From Chryseobacterium angstadtii (GTDB lineage: Bacteria > Bacteroidota > Bacteroidia > Flavobacteriales > Weeksellaceae), in the NCBI RefSeq assembly GCF_001045465.1, contig NZ_LFND01000001.1, positions 930,001 through 994,000 of the forward strand: 64,000 nt of DNA. The letters are read 5' to 3'. A program made the position numbers and the translations under genes. The notes beneath the pieces are model-generated. The model made no database searches, had not been told where the DNA came from, and saw nothing but the letters and a program-made list of their open reading frames with translations. How positions within the stretch are numbered: the first letter of the stretch is position 1; each line of letters begins with the position of its first letter. Below, piece by piece: positions 1 to 9,592 of this stretch.

Positions 1-1198
1 AATTATACCAATAGTTGTGATCAGCAGGTGCATTGTAATCATCATTAGCATTATATTTATCAAGATTATAGCCTTGAGACCAGTCAGCCATATATTTTTT
101 GCTTCCTAAATCCAGGCCTGCTAAAATCTTGTGAGAAACAAAGCCTGTTTTTGCATAACCATTTAAGAATACCTGTCCAAATTTCATTGTGTTATCAGCT
201 TCCCAGTAATTAACGCGGCGGATCATATAGTTTCCTTCAAAATTACTTGGCCAGATGTCACTTCCCATAGTATATTCATTTACATACGTTAACTGGGAAG
301 TTAACTTCCAATTTTCATTGAAGTTATGCTGTAAATTGATGTTTACCGTGTTATTGTCAACTTTTGTTGGATCAATGCTCGGGTCAGTGTGGGTATAACT
401 TGCCGGCCTAGTTGCATATCCATCAAAACTGAAAACATAAGCAGAACCTACTTCAGACATTTTAGCTTTCTGATAAATATATTCTGCCGTTAAAGTAGTT
501 TTATCAGTCAGGTTTACTTTTAGGGAAGGATTGATAATATATCTGTCATTGAATTCATAGTCTCTGAAACTGTTTCTGTTCTGAGCCATTAAATTTAATC
601 TGAAAGCTACTTTTTCAGTAATTTTAGTGTCAACGTCAGCTTCTCCCCGGTACATATTATAGCTTCCAAGAGTTACTCTTGCCGTTCCGTTTAATGCATT
701 CCCTGTAGGCTTCTTAGTGACAATATTATAAATACCGCTTGGTTCACCATTTGACATCAAGAAACCTGAAGGACCTTTGATGAACTCAATGTGATCTACA
801 AAGCTCATATCCTCGCTTAATGGCCCCCAGTTAGAAGTTACGTTTACTCCGTTCATAAATGCAGCAGCTCTTGAACCTCTCATGTTTACTCTCGTATACA
901 TATCGCCCCAGTGCTCCAGTCTTTGTGCTCCGGCAACGTTTCTCAAAACACCGTCGCTTAAAGTGGTAACCTGTTGGTCTTCCAATGCACGGGCAGTAAT
1001 AATGGAAATGTTTTGTGGAATCTTAATAAGGTCTTCATTCAGACGGAGAGAAGATGATCCCTGTTTTTCTACATATTTTTTATAATATCTTCCGTTGACA
1101 ACCACTTCCTCAATATCATTCGATTTAAGGGTGTCTTTTTCCTGAGCTATAGCCAAAACAGATGTTAGTAATGCGGCTCCTATAGTTATTTTTTTCAT
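1..1198 (-). CDS. TonB-dependent siderophore receptor (partial, N-terminal part)
   Basis: The start codon is at 1198 and the frame stays open to base 1, so the C-terminal barrel lies outside the window. The visible ~399 residues begin with a Sec signal peptide ending in LAIAQ, then a short linker (EEVVVNG), a plug domain (IPQNISIITARALEDQQ, RGSRAAAF, then IKGPSGFLMSNGEPSG) and the first barrel strands. This is the FhuA/FepA-type plug of outer-membrane receptors that import ferric siderophores using TonB energy. There is no CarboxypepD-like N-terminal domain, unlike SusC proteins. It lies 37 bp downstream of another siderophore receptor on the same strand and is probably the last gene of that iron operon. 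The substrate cannot be read from the sequence. Confidence 0.93.
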   Translation of the reverse strand, partial: MKKITIGAALLTSVLAIAQEKDTLKSNDIEEVVVNGRYYKKYVEKQGSSSLRLNEDLIKIPQNISIITARALEDQQVTTLSDGVLRNVAGAQRLEHWGDMYTRVNMRGSRAAAFMNGVNVTSNWGPLSEDMSFVDHIEFIKGPSGFLMSNGEPSGIYNIVTKKPTGNALNGTARVTLGSYNMYRGEADVDTKITEKVAFRLNLMAQNRNSFRDYEFNDRYIINPSLKVNLTDKTTLTAEYIYQKAKMSEVGSAYVFSFDGYATRPASYTHTDPSIDPTKVDNNTVNINLQHNFNENWKLTSQLTYVNEYTMGSDIWPSNFEGNYMIRRVNYWEADNTMKFGQVFLNGYAKTGFVSHKILAGLDLGSKKYMADWSQGYNLDKYNANDDYNAPADHNYWYN

Positions 1199-1235
1199 TG
1201 TAAATCTAGCTGAAAACTTTTGAAATAATGAGTCT

Positions 1236-3461
1236 TTAGAATTTGTAGGTTACACTTCCCAAAGCATTGATAAGCGTCTGAGGATTCGCTGTTGTAAACC
1301 CTACCCAATAATGCTGGTTGGTAAAATTATCAACCTTTACACCGATTCTGAATTTCTTGGTGTCATAAAAAGCACTTGCATTGAGTACCAAATAGCTTGG
1401 AAGGATAAACACATCTCTTCCCGTAACATTTTTATTTACATCCAGAATATTATTATTTAAAATGGCATTCGCATTCGCATAGTTTCCGCCTAAACCAAAT
1501 CCAAATCCTTTTAAGCTTCCTTCAAGAATCTGATAACTTGCATAGATGCTTGCTAACCATGGTGAGCCTGCAGTACCTGGCCTTCTTCCTTTTGTTGCCG
1601 CATCAGATTCCATATATTTTGAATCATTATAGCTAACACCTCCTACTAATGATAATCCTTTTAATAAATAGGCATTTACTTCCAATTCCACACCTTCACT
1701 TTTCAGTTGGCCTGCCTGGGTTTGAAGAGCATTTGCTCCTGAATATCCTGTTGTAACTAAAGAATTTTTTACTCGGATATTGTAATAGCTTAATGTTGCG
1801 TTTACTCTTCCTTTGAAGATACTTCCTTTAAAACCTCCTTCAAACTGATTGGCTCTTTCCGGATCTGATAGAACAGGATCTGTTCCGGCAGCTGTAAATA
1901 TGTAGCCATTACTTTTGAAACTGTTCTGATAATTTCCGAAAACAGAGAATTTATCTTTTATAATCTGATAGGTTACCCCAAATTTTGGTGAAAATGCAGA
2001 TTGATTGTATGCTTTGATATCATTTACCCAAAGTTTTCCTCCTTTGAAGTCATTGCTTTCATATCGAACGGAAGCCATAATATTTAATCCAGCAGTAGGA
2101 GTAAATACGTTGGAAATATAACCGCTGTAGGTATTCTGGTCATCTATCTGATCATAAACACTTTTAGGTAAATTTTGGTATGCCTGACTTAATGTATCAG
2201 AATTAAATGTTCCTGCATAATCATAACCACTTGTCGGAACATCAGGAGTTAAAAATCCTTGGGTAAAATAGACATAATGCAGCCTGTTTTTGATGGACAT
2301 AAAATCAAAACCAACGACAGTTCTGTTACGCATATCATTTCCAAACTTATAGTCGAAATTAAAATTTTGCTGAACCTGGAAATATGTTTTTTTACTGTTA
2401 TCTGTAGACTGATCCGCTCTTTTCACGTATAAGTTATTATCTGACGGATTTACAGTTATTGCAAAATACGGGTTATAACCGTTTGAAAAAGTATAAGCCG
2501 TGCTTACATTGGTTGAAGATCGGATATGCTCATCAATCTGATAATTAATTTGTCCTAAAATGTTTCTTACTTTTGACGTGGTATAAAGACCTTTTCCGGT
2601 GTACGATTGCTTGTAATCTAATCCTAATTTTTCCACATCTTTCATGTTCTCAACGTTAGTATATGGATCTCCCGGATAACCTGGATTTTTTTTAAGATAG
2701 AAGAAGGATTGCTCAGGATTTGCTCTTGTATCAAACATTTCATAATCCAGACTTAGGCTCAGTTTATCATTGACTTTATATAGCAATGAAGGAGCAAAAG
2801 CTGTAAATGAATTTTTAGCATCTGTTTTCTGGAAAGTTCCACTGTTTGTATAAGCGGTGTTTAATCGGAACATTAATTTTTTATCATTAGTCACGGGAGT
2901 ATTAATATCCGCCTGTGCTCTGTAATAATTGTAGCTTCCACCAATCAATGAAACATTTCCTTCGAATTTATCATAGGGCTTTTTTGTAACTCTGTTAATT
3001 ACTCCTCCGTAAGAGGTTACATTACTACCAAATAATGTTCCCGATGGTCCTTTCAGTACTTCCAGCTTTTCTACATTCACAGCATCAATAGAAGTGGTAA
3101 CCGGAGCAACCAGACCATTTCTTAAAGAATTATTGGAAGTAAATCCTCTTAAAGATATATAAGCTCCACCATCTCCGGCTCTGTTGGTAGCACTCCACAT
3201 TTTCTGAATACCCGTTACATTTCTGTAAGCATCGTCTACCGAATATATCATTTGATTTTCAAAAAATATTTTATCTACGGTAGAATAAGACTGTGGGTTT
3301 TCAATAGCCTTTAAAGGCATTTTATTGGTATACTCCGAATCTTTTTTAAGAATAGAGTTGATGATAACTTCTTCTATATTTTTAGAATTGACGCTGTCTT
3401 TTTCCTGCGCCAAAGCAAAGGCTCCTGATAGGATAGCGATGCTTAAAACTAATTTCTTCAT
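1236..3461 (-). CDS. TonB-dependent siderophore receptor
   Basis: 741 residues, close to full length for a FhuA/FecA-type receptor. It has a signal peptide (MKKLVLSIAILSGAFALAQ), a plug with VEKLEVLKGPSGTLFGSNVTS near residue 130 and the VTKKPYDKFEGNVSL transition, a ~550-residue 22-strand barrel, and a C-terminal aromatic residue (VTYKF) as required for BAM insertion. The known family role is TonB/ExbBD-driven import of ferric siderophores across the outer membrane. It sits between the small membrane protein gene (11 bp upstream) and a second receptor (37 bp downstream), all on one strand behind a PepSY protein. That context supports iron-siderophore uptake and reduction. The ligand is unknown. 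Confidence 0.94.
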   Translation of the reverse strand: MKKLVLSIAILSGAFALAQEKDSVNSKNIEEVIINSILKKDSEYTNKMPLKAIENPQSYSTVDKIFFENQMIYSVDDAYRNVTGIQKMWSATNRAGDGGAYISLRGFTSNNSLRNGLVAPVTTSIDAVNVEKLEVLKGPSGTLFGSNVTSYGGVINRVTKKPYDKFEGNVSLIGGSYNYYRAQADINTPVTNDKKLMFRLNTAYTNSGTFQKTDAKNSFTAFAPSLLYKVNDKLSLSLDYEMFDTRANPEQSFFYLKKNPGYPGDPYTNVENMKDVEKLGLDYKQSYTGKGLYTTSKVRNILGQINYQIDEHIRSSTNVSTAYTFSNGYNPYFAITVNPSDNNLYVKRADQSTDNSKKTYFQVQQNFNFDYKFGNDMRNRTVVGFDFMSIKNRLHYVYFTQGFLTPDVPTSGYDYAGTFNSDTLSQAYQNLPKSVYDQIDDQNTYSGYISNVFTPTAGLNIMASVRYESNDFKGGKLWVNDIKAYNQSAFSPKFGVTYQIIKDKFSVFGNYQNSFKSNGYIFTAAGTDPVLSDPERANQFEGGFKGSIFKGRVNATLSYYNIRVKNSLVTTGYSGANALQTQAGQLKSEGVELEVNAYLLKGLSLVGGVSYNDSKYMESDAATKGRRPGTAGSPWLASIYASYQILEGSLKGFGFGLGGNYANANAILNNNILDVNKNVTGRDVFILPSYLVLNASAFYDTKKFRIGVKVDNFTNQHYWVGFTTANPQTLINALGSVTYKF

Positions 3462-3472
3462 TCAGTAGTAGT

Positions 3473-3637
3473 TTATTTTAAGTAATGTTTTATAATTAAA
3501 AATAGAGGGATGGATAATGTTAACCATCCTAATAGGTCCCATATGCCGTCACCCAGCAATGCTGCAATCAATCCGAATAAAGAGAGAAACGCCAGAACAA
3601 GAGGCATCCCCCAAAGTTTTAAGAATGTGTTTTTCAT
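3473..3637 (-). CDS. small two-helix membrane protein of the iron operon
   Basis: A 54-residue protein starting MKNTFLKLWGMP. A longer reading to 3700 is possible, but I chose the start at 3637 because its ATG overlaps the TGA of the upstream PepSY gene in an ATGA arrangement, typical of translational coupling. Two hydrophobic stretches (PLVLAFLSLFGLIAALLG and LLGWLTLSIPLFLIIK) predict two membrane helices with a short glycine/aspartate turn. I do not recognise a named domain. Small proteins of this type often follow PepSY-TM proteins in Bacteroidetes siderophore loci, so a role in the same inner-membrane iron-release complex is an inference. Confidence 0.75.
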   Translation of the reverse strand: MKNTFLKLWGMPLVLAFLSLFGLIAALLGDGIWDLLGWLTLSIPLFLIIKHYLK

Positions 3638-4764
3638 CTCTCTTCGTCTTTTGAAATGGTTTTCCACTGCTGCTTTTCCGCTCTTCTTCTCGCAATCCAC
3701 AAATACAAACCTGTAATAAGTACAAGAATCGTAAAGACATCAAAAACTGTCCAGATAATTTTAAGTGCCAGACCACCGTAGTTTCCAAAATGAAGCGGCT
3801 CCGAAATAAAAAGGGCATTTACATACCACGGCATATCCCGTGAATCTGTAACATCTCCTGTTTTGGCATCTATCAGAACAGGTTTTAGTAATTTAGAAGT
3901 CAGTTCCGTATTGCCGTGCATAAAAACGGCATAGTGATGCTTACTCGTAAAAGGGGTCCCGGGAAAAACAATAATAGATACTTTCATATCCGTAATGGTT
4001 TTCTCGGCAGATTTTTTTGCTTCTTCAAGAGAGCTGAAATCTCCAGTAAGCGGTTTCTGGTTTTTATAAGGAGCAGTCATTTCTGCCAGCTGACCCTGCT
4101 GCCAAAGCCCTAAGATTACATCTGAAAGTGTATTGATTACCCCTGTAAATCCTACAACAGCCATCCATGCTGTAATGGCAATTCCCAATAAATTGTGGGT
4201 ATCCAGCCATTTAAGTCTTTTAGAACGGTTTTTGCGGACCATTCCAAAATCAAATTTTTTCATAATAGGACCATATAAAACAATCCCTGAAAGAATGGAG
4301 ATCATAAAGAGCATTCCCATCAGACCTAAAAACAGTTTTCCCGGAATTCCGAGAAACATATCTGTGTGAAGCTTTAGAATAATGTTCATAAGGCCATCTG
4401 TTTTAGGAGCACCTAAAACTTCGCCGGTATATTCATTTAAAACTAAATATTTGCTTTTTTCGTAAGGAGCATCAGGCTTATCGACAACGTCAAAAAGAAC
4501 TTTATTTTTATCATTTTCGTCCCAGAAAACATATCTTACCTTTTCTCCTGGATATTTTGATTCTGCAATTGAGGCCAGTTTATCGAGACTTAATTTCTGC
4601 TGACCTGTAGTCACAGCTGTTTTGTTGTCTTCCAGAAGATGTTCAATTTCTTCATGGAAAATCAGCGGTAATCCTGTGATGCAGAGATATAGCAAAAAAA
4701 CGGTACAGATAAGGCTTGTCCATTTATGCCAATTAAACCAACGCTTTGCAGTTTTTAGCTTCAT
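3634..4764 (-). CDS. PepSY-associated TM helix protein (inner-membrane iron-siderophore locus)
   Basis: 376 residues. The N-terminal RWFNWHKWTSLICTVFLLYL with its conserved histidine is the signature first helix of the PepSY_TM family. Further membrane helices lie around residues 130-165, 190-215 and 335-360, and a PepSY-like periplasmic region (YVFWDENDKNKVLFDV, LVLNEYTGEVLG) lies between the first and second helices. PepSY_TM proteins such as PiuB or FoxB accompany siderophore receptors, and several are implicated in reductive iron release at the inner membrane. The gene opens a minus-strand operon that runs into two TonB siderophore receptors. The putative promoter is at 4784-4791. Confidence 0.9.
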   Translation of the reverse strand: MKLKTAKRWFNWHKWTSLICTVFLLYLCITGLPLIFHEEIEHLLEDNKTAVTTGQQKLSLDKLASIAESKYPGEKVRYVFWDENDKNKVLFDVVDKPDAPYEKSKYLVLNEYTGEVLGAPKTDGLMNIILKLHTDMFLGIPGKLFLGLMGMLFMISILSGIVLYGPIMKKFDFGMVRKNRSKRLKWLDTHNLLGIAITAWMAVVGFTGVINTLSDVILGLWQQGQLAEMTAPYKNQKPLTGDFSSLEEAKKSAEKTITDMKVSIIVFPGTPFTSKHHYAVFMHGNTELTSKLLKPVLIDAKTGDVTDSRDMPWYVNALFISEPLHFGNYGGLALKIIWTVFDVFTILVLITGLYLWIARRRAEKQQWKTISKDEER

Positions 4765-4783
4765 GAAGCAGTCAAATTTTTTG

Positions 4784-4814
4784 CAAATATATTGTTTTTA
4801 ATTGTTCTAAATAA
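4784..4814 (-). promoter_or_regulatory. candidate promoter and possible Fur-type half site of the iron operon
   Basis: On the minus strand 4791-4784 reads TATATTTG, an exact match to the Bacteroidetes -7 element TAnnTTTG, 20 bp before the PepSY start. Just upstream, 4805-4814 on the plus strand reads TTCTAAATAA, which resembles half of an AT-rich iron-responsive palindrome; the other half is poorly preserved. The promoter is seen directly. Fur control is only an inference from the iron-uptake content of the operon. Confidence 0.5.
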
Positions 4815-4860
4815 ATAACAAGATTGATATTTATCATGAAATTATTAAGTACTAAATAGC

Positions 4861-4896
4861 AAAACCCCGCTTCAGTCTGTGCTGAAGCGGGGTTTT
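4861..4896 (-). terminator. intrinsic terminator after secA
   Basis: A perfect 15-bp stem (AAAACCCCGCTTCAG with its complement) around a 6-nt loop, with A/T tracts on both ends so it could work in both directions. It lies directly downstream of secA on the minus strand and separates it from the iron operon. Confidence 0.9.
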
Positions 4897-4919
4897 TATG
4901 AGATTTTAATATTAATTCC

Positions 4920-7900
4920 TTAAGCGGGGATTTCTCCTTTGTATAAGAAAGAAATAATTTCTTTGTTCATTTTGTCTACCATTTCACTGAATAAGTGGAA
5001 GGATTCCTGTTTGTAAATTACCAAAGGATCTTTCTGTTCGTAAACGGCACCTTGAGAAGATCTTCTCAGATCATCCATTTCACGAAGGTGAAGTTTCCAG
5101 TTTTCATCAATGATGGATAAAGTAATGTTCTTTTCAAAATCATTGATCAGGCTTTCACACTGCGTATCATAAGCTTCTTTAAGATCTGCTACAATCGTCA
5201 TGGTTTTGTGCCCGTCTGAGAAAGGAACCTGGATCATTTTGAACATGGATCCCTGATTTTGGAATACATTTTCGATAATAGGGAATGATTTTTCTTTCAA
5301 CAGGTTCAGTTTCATTTTGTAATCTTCCTGAGCTGCCTTGAAAACAAGATCTGTCAGTTCCGGAATCTGCTTGCTCTTGAAATCGCTTTCAGAAACAGGA
5401 GCTTCCATGGTGAAATACTTAATGATATCAAATTCGAAATCTTTATAGTTTCCTGTAGCTTTTCCTTTAGCCACAATTGAATTGGAAACATCGAAGATCA
5501 TATTCGTAATGTCATACTTCAGGTGATCACCGAAAAGAGCATTCTTTCTTCTCTTATAGATTACGTCCCGCTGTTTGTTCATCACGTCATCATATTCAAG
5601 AAGTCTCTTTCTGATACCGAAGTTATTTTCTTCTACTTTTTTCTGAGCTCTTTCGATAGACTTGCTGATCATGGAATGCTGAATCACTTCACCTTCCTTA
5701 TGACCCATTCTGTCCATCATTTTTGCGATTCTCTCAGAACCGAAAAGACGCATCAGGTTATCTTCAAGAGATACATAGAACTGAGAGCTACCAGGGTCTC
5801 CCTGACGTCCCGCTCTACCTCTAAGCTGTCTGTCAACACGTCTTGAATCGTGTCTTTCAGTACCGATAATCGCTAAACCTCCGGCTTCTTTTACTTCTTT
5901 GGAAAGCTTGATATCAGTACCACGACCCGCCATGTTGGTTGCGATCGTTACAACGCCCGGCTGTCCGGCTCCGGCAACAATTTCCGCTTCTTTTTTGTGA
6001 AGTTTCGCGTTCAGTACTTGGTGTGGTATTTTTCTTAACTGAAGGGCTTTGGAAAGCAATTGAGAGATCTCAACAGAAGTAGTTCCCACAAGTACAGGTC
6101 TTTTCGCTTCCGTTAATTTTTCAATTTCTTCTATTACAGCATTGTATTTTTCACGGTTAGTTTTGAAAACTAAATCCTGTCTGTCATGTCTTAAAATAGG
6201 ACGGTTGGTAGGAATTACCACTACATCCAGTTTGTAGATTTCCCAAAGTTCGCCCGCTTCTGTTTCAGCAGTACCCGTCATCCCCGCAAGTTTATTGTAC
6301 ATACGGAAATAGTTCTGAAGCGTTACCGTAGCAAAAGTTTGTGTGGCAGCTTCAATTTTTACGTTTTCTTTAGCTTCGATAGCCTGGTGAAGTCCGTCTG
6401 AATAACGTCTTCCTTCCATGATACGGCCTGTCTGCTCATCAACGATTTTTACTTCCCCGTCGATAACCACATACTCATCATCTTTTTCAAATAATGTGTA
6501 GGCTTTCAACAGCTGGCTCATGGTATGTACACGCTCAGATTTTTCTGCAAAATCAGAGAAAAGTCTTTCTTTAGCTTCGAATTCTTCTTCTTTGCTTAAG
6601 TTTTTAGCTTCTACTTCAGCAATTTCAGTTCCGATATCCGGAAGAACGAAGAAGTTAGCATCAGAATTCCCCTGAGACATATATTCCACTCCTTTATCCG
6701 TAAGATCAACCTGATTGTTTTTTTCCTCGATAACGAAGTAAAGATCTTTATCTACAATCGGCATATCACGGTTGTTGTCCTGCATGTATTGAGCTTCAAC
6801 TTTCTGAAGCAATGCACGGTTCCCGCTTTCCGATAAGAATTTGATTAACTGTCTGTTTTTAGGAAGACCTCTGTATGCCTGAAGCAATTTGAAGCCTCCT
6901 TCTTTTGTGTTTCCTGCGCCAATTAATTTTTTGGCTTCATTAAAGATAGCAGAAACGGCTTTCTTTTGAACTTCAACAATTCTGTCGATAGAAGGTTTAA
7001 GAACATCAAATTCCTGTCTGTCTCCCTGAGGAACCGGACCTGAAATAATCAATGGTGTTCTGGCGTCATCTACCAATACAGAGTCAACTTCATCCACGAT
7101 AGCAAAGTTTAATTCTCTCTGCACCAATTCTGAAGGAGATGTTACCATGTTGTCTCTCAGATAATCGAATCCGAATTCGTTATTCGTTCCGTAAGTAATA
7201 TCTGAATTGTATGCTTTTCTTCTTCCGTCTGAATTCGGCTGGTGGTTGTCGATACAGTCGATAGACATTCCGTGGAACTGATAAAGAGGGCCCATCCAAG
7301 CGGAGTCTCTTTTCGCAAGGTAATCATTCACGGTTACTACGTGAACTCCTCTTTCAGGAAGTGAATTTAAGTAAATAGGTAATGTTCCTACCAAAGTTTT
7401 ACCTTCACCGGTTGCCATTTCGGCAATTTTACCGCTGTGAAGAATAACCCCTCCGATAAACTGAACATCATAGTGGACCATATCCCAAACTACAGGAGTT
7501 CCGGCTGCGTCCCATGAGTTTTTCCAGATTGCAGTATCTCCCTGAACCTCTACGAAATCTTTACCGGCAGCAGCAAGCTGTCTGTCCCAGTCTGTTGCTT
7601 TGATACGGATTTCACCGTTCTGAGCCCATCTTCTGGCTGTTTCTTTTACCAGGGCAAAAGCTTCAGGAAGGATTTGGGCAAGAACTTTTTCTTCAATGTC
7701 GTATGATTCTTTCTTCAGAGATTCAATCTTTGAGAAAAGAGCTTCTTTTTCATCTACATTAGTTGAATTTTTTATCTGCTCTTTTACCTGTTCTATCTGC
7801 GCTGTAATTTTGCTGGTTGAAGATTTTATATTCTCTTTAAATTCAGCAGTTTTTTCTCTCAGTCCATCATCAGTCAACTGTTGAATGGCTGGTTCTACAG

Positions 7901-7994
7901 CTTTGATTTTTGTTACAACTTTTTTTACTTCTTTTAGGTCCTGCGCTTTTTTGTCTCCCAAAAACCCTTTAAGAACTTTGTTTAAAAAACTCAT
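4920..7994 (-). CDS. secA: preprotein translocase ATPase SecA
   Basis: 1024 residues. SecA is the ATP-driven motor that pushes unfolded preproteins through SecYEG. Walker A is ATGEGKT at residues 194-200. The DEAD-type Walker B region reads [18 protein letters not shown], and helicase motifs [10 protein letters not shown] and [13 protein letters not shown] lie in NBD2. The helical scaffold region contains [16 protein letters not shown]. Relative to E. coli, the N-terminus has about 90 extra residues before Walker A (a charged coiled segment near 50-105 and another insert near 130-170), as is typical of Bacteroidetes. The protein stops at FLYKGEIPA, so the usual C-terminal zinc/SecB-binding CxCx8CH tail is absent. 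A strong terminator follows. Confidence 0.97.
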   Translation of the reverse strand: MSFLNKVLKGFLGDKKAQDLKEVKKVVTKIKAVEPAIQQLTDDGLREKTAEFKENIKSSTSKITAQIEQVKEQIKNSTNVDEKEALFSKIESLKKESYDIEEKVLAQILPEAFALVKETARRWAQNGEIRIKATDWDRQLAAAGKDFVEVQGDTAIWKNSWDAAGTPVVWDMVHYDVQFIGGVILHSGKIAEMATGEGKTLVGTLPIYLNSLPERGVHVVTVNDYLAKRDSAWMGPLYQFHGMSIDCIDNHQPNSDGRRKAYNSDITYGTNNEFGFDYLRDNMVTSPSELVQRELNFAIVDEVDSVLVDDARTPLIISGPVPQGDRQEFDVLKPSIDRIVEVQKKAVSAIFNEAKKLIGAGNTKEGGFKLLQAYRGLPKNRQLIKFLSESGNRALLQKVEAQYMQDNNRDMPIVDKDLYFVIEEKNNQVDLTDKGVEYMSQGNSDANFFVLPDIGTEIAEVEAKNLSKEEEFEAKERLFSDFAEKSERVHTMSQLLKAYTLFEKDDEYVVIDGEVKIVDEQTGRIMEGRRYSDGLHQAIEAKENVKIEAATQTFATVTLQNYFRMYNKLAGMTGTAETEAGELWEIYKLDVVVIPTNRPILRHDRQDLVFKTNREKYNAVIEEIEKLTEAKRPVLVGTTSVEISQLLSKALQLRKIPHQVLNAKLHKKEAEIVAGAGQPGVVTIATNMAGRGTDIKLSKEVKEAGGLAIIGTERHDSRRVDRQLRGRAGRQGDPGSSQFYVSLEDNLMRLFGSERIAKMMDRMGHKEGEVIQHSMISKSIERAQKKVEENNFGIRKRLLEYDDVMNKQRDVIYKRRKNALFGDHLKYDITNMIFDVSNSIVAKGKATGNYKDFEFDIIKYFTMEAPVSESDFKSKQIPELTDLVFKAAQEDYKMKLNLLKEKSFPIIENVFQNQGSMFKMIQVPFSDGHKTMTIVADLKEAYDTQCESLINDFEKNITLSIIDENWKLHLREMDDLRRSSQGAVYEQKDPLVIYKQESFHLFSEMVDKMNKEIISFLYKGEIPA

Positions 7995-8121
7995 AAATTT
8001 TTTGCTTTATGCTTAAAACAATATGCTTTAAGCGTTTTACTGACACGCTTATCGTGTGAATTTTATATATAAAAAAGGGCAAAAAAGCTCTAAGCATGGG
8101 GCTCAAAGCTTATTGCTTTCA

Positions 8122-8343
8122 TTAATATTCGTCTTCGTTCCAAAGGAAATCCTCGTCGGTAGGATAATCACTCCAAACCTCTTCGATAGATTCATAGATT
8201 TCTCCTTCGTCTTCAATTGCCTGAAGGTTTTCAACAACTTCCATTGGTGCACCAGTTCTGATGGCATAGTCAATAAGCTCTGCTTTTGTCATTGGCCAAG
8301 GTGCGTCACTTAGGTATGAGGCTAATTCTAATGTCCAGTACAT
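8122..8343 (-). CDS. DUF2795 domain protein
   Basis: 73 residues, very acidic at the C-terminus (EDEGEIYESIEEVWSDYPTDEDFLW). The N-terminal half (LASYLSDAPWPMTKAELIDYAIRTGAPMEV is the region; motif PMTKAELIDYA) fits the DUF2795 fold, a small helical domain found in many bacteria, for which I know no biochemical function. It is a single gene between secA and the epimerase gene, with its own -7 element (TACTTTTG on the minus strand at 8362-8369, 19 bp upstream of the ATG). The small size and acidic tail are normal for flavobacterial members. Confidence 0.85.
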   Translation of the reverse strand: MYWTLELASYLSDAPWPMTKAELIDYAIRTGAPMEVVENLQAIEDEGEIYESIEEVWSDYPTDEDFLWNEDEY

Positions 8344-8361
8344 AATTTTCTAATTTTTTTG

Positions 8362-8369
8362 CAAAAGTA
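8362..8369 (-). promoter_or_regulatory. -7 promoter element of the DUF2795 gene
   Basis: The minus strand reads TACTTTTG, matching TAnnTTTG, placed 19 bp upstream of the start codon. Confidence 0.5.
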
Positions 8370-8485
8370 TAAAAATAGCTTATATTATACGCTTTTTTAT
8401 CCTTGATTTTCAATTCTTTTTGATTAATTTTTGTTCATTGTCCGTCATAGACCGCCTTACAGCTGTGCTGGCAACTTACATGATG

Positions 8486-9508
8486 TCATTTTCTCAAAAA
8501 CCATTCCACAAATTTTTTTATGCCATTTTGGAAGTTCGTGTCTGGTTTGTACCCTATTAATGTCTTGGCTTTTGTGATATCTGCATTGGTTTTCAGGACA
8601 TCTCCCGGCTGCATTGGCAGAATTTTTTTAGTGGCAGAAATTCCGAGGGCATTTTCTATGGTCGCCAGCATTTCAGATAACGTCACTACTTCACTTTCCC
8701 CGAGATTAATAATTTCATACACCTGAGAATGAGCTTCTAAATAGACAATGGATTTCATGATTCCATCAATAATGTCATCAATATAGGTATAGTCTCTGGC
8801 CGTATTTCCGTCTCCATAGAACGGAATTTCCATGCCGTTGGAAATCAGTTTTGTAAATTTATGAATAGCCAGGTCAGGGCGCTGTCTTGGGCCGTAAACG
8901 GTGAAAAACCGGAGCTGGATCATGTCTATATGGTATAGCTTATGATAAACATGTCCTAAGATTTCACCACTTTTTTTGGTGGCGGCATAAGGGGAAATAG
9001 GGTTGTCTACATTATCCGTTTCCGTAAAAGGAGTTTTTTCATTGTTTCCGTAAACGCTTGATGAAGAGGCACATATGAATTTCTGAACGTTGAAATCTTT
9101 GCAGAGTTCCCAGAGATTCATCGTTCCACGTACATTTACTTCTTCGTATTCCAATGGTCTTTCAATGGAGGGACGAACGCCTGCCAATGCCGCAAGATGA
9201 ATAACGAGATCAATGGTATGGGTTTTAAAAATGGCTTCAAGGCCCTTTTTATCCCGGATATCCTGATTATATAGTTGATAGGTTTCTGATTGGGAAATAG
9301 TAATTAAACGACTGATATCGGTCTCTTTGTCCGAAAATTCAAAATCCGAATTTTGATCAATAGACTCTAAAGTATTTTTAATTTTGATCTGATAGTTATA
9401 AAAATCATCAAAATTGTCAACGTTTATGACAGAATGTCCATTTCTTAATAATCGTTCAATTAAATGAGAGCCGATAAATCCGCTACCTCCAGTTACGAGA
9501 TAAATCAT
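8486..9508 (-). CDS. NAD-dependent nucleotide-sugar epimerase (UDP-glucuronate 4-epimerase-like)
   Basis: 340 residues of the extended short-chain dehydrogenase family. The NAD-binding GGSGFIGSHL sits at residues 7-16, followed by the acidic end of strand 2 (NVDNFDDFY). Further family motifs are AALAGVRPS, CASSSSVYG, the catalytic YAATKK (YxxxK) and FFTVYGPRQRPD, which is typical of UDP-glucuronate/UDP-galacturonate 4-epimerases. Such enzymes feed uronic or hexose sugars into capsule, LPS or exopolysaccharide. The exact substrate cannot be told from sequence; UDP-glucose 4-epimerase is the main alternative. It is a monocistronic gene with a -7 element at 9526-9533 and no glycosyltransferase neighbours. 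Confidence 0.88.
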   Translation of the reverse strand: MIYLVTGGSGFIGSHLIERLLRNGHSVINVDNFDDFYNYQIKIKNTLESIDQNSDFEFSDKETDISRLITISQSETYQLYNQDIRDKKGLEAIFKTHTIDLVIHLAALAGVRPSIERPLEYEEVNVRGTMNLWELCKDFNVQKFICASSSSVYGNNEKTPFTETDNVDNPISPYAATKKSGEILGHVYHKLYHIDMIQLRFFTVYGPRQRPDLAIHKFTKLISNGMEIPFYGDGNTARDYTYIDDIIDGIMKSIVYLEAHSQVYEIINLGESEVVTLSEMLATIENALGISATKKILPMQPGDVLKTNADITKAKTLIGYKPDTNFQNGIKKFVEWFLRK

Positions 9509-9525
9509 TTGTTAAATTTGTTTTA

Positions 9526-9533
9526 CAAATATA
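9526..9533 (-). promoter_or_regulatory. -7 promoter element of the epimerase gene
   Basis: The minus strand reads TATATTTG, an exact TAnnTTTG match 17 bp before the epimerase start. It lies immediately beyond the terminator hairpin of the preceding gene. Confidence 0.6.
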
Positions 9534-9538
9534 TTCAT

Positions 9539-9585
9539 AAACTGAAAAGAATCTCAGCTTTTTAATTGAGACTCTTTTTCAGTTT
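9539..9585 (-). terminator. hairpin between the T9SS protein and epimerase genes
   Basis: An imperfect inverted repeat of about 18 bp per arm (AAACTGAAAAGAATCTCA and TGAGACTCTTTTTCAGTTT) around a short AT loop. It lies just past the stop codon of the secreted protein gene on the minus strand and probably terminates it. Confidence 0.65.
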
Positions 9586-9592
9586 AAGTTTA

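Noticed and set aside
5523..5846. 107-codon plus-strand ORF inside secA
   Set aside because: Antisense shadow of a highly conserved coding region; no start signals or family.
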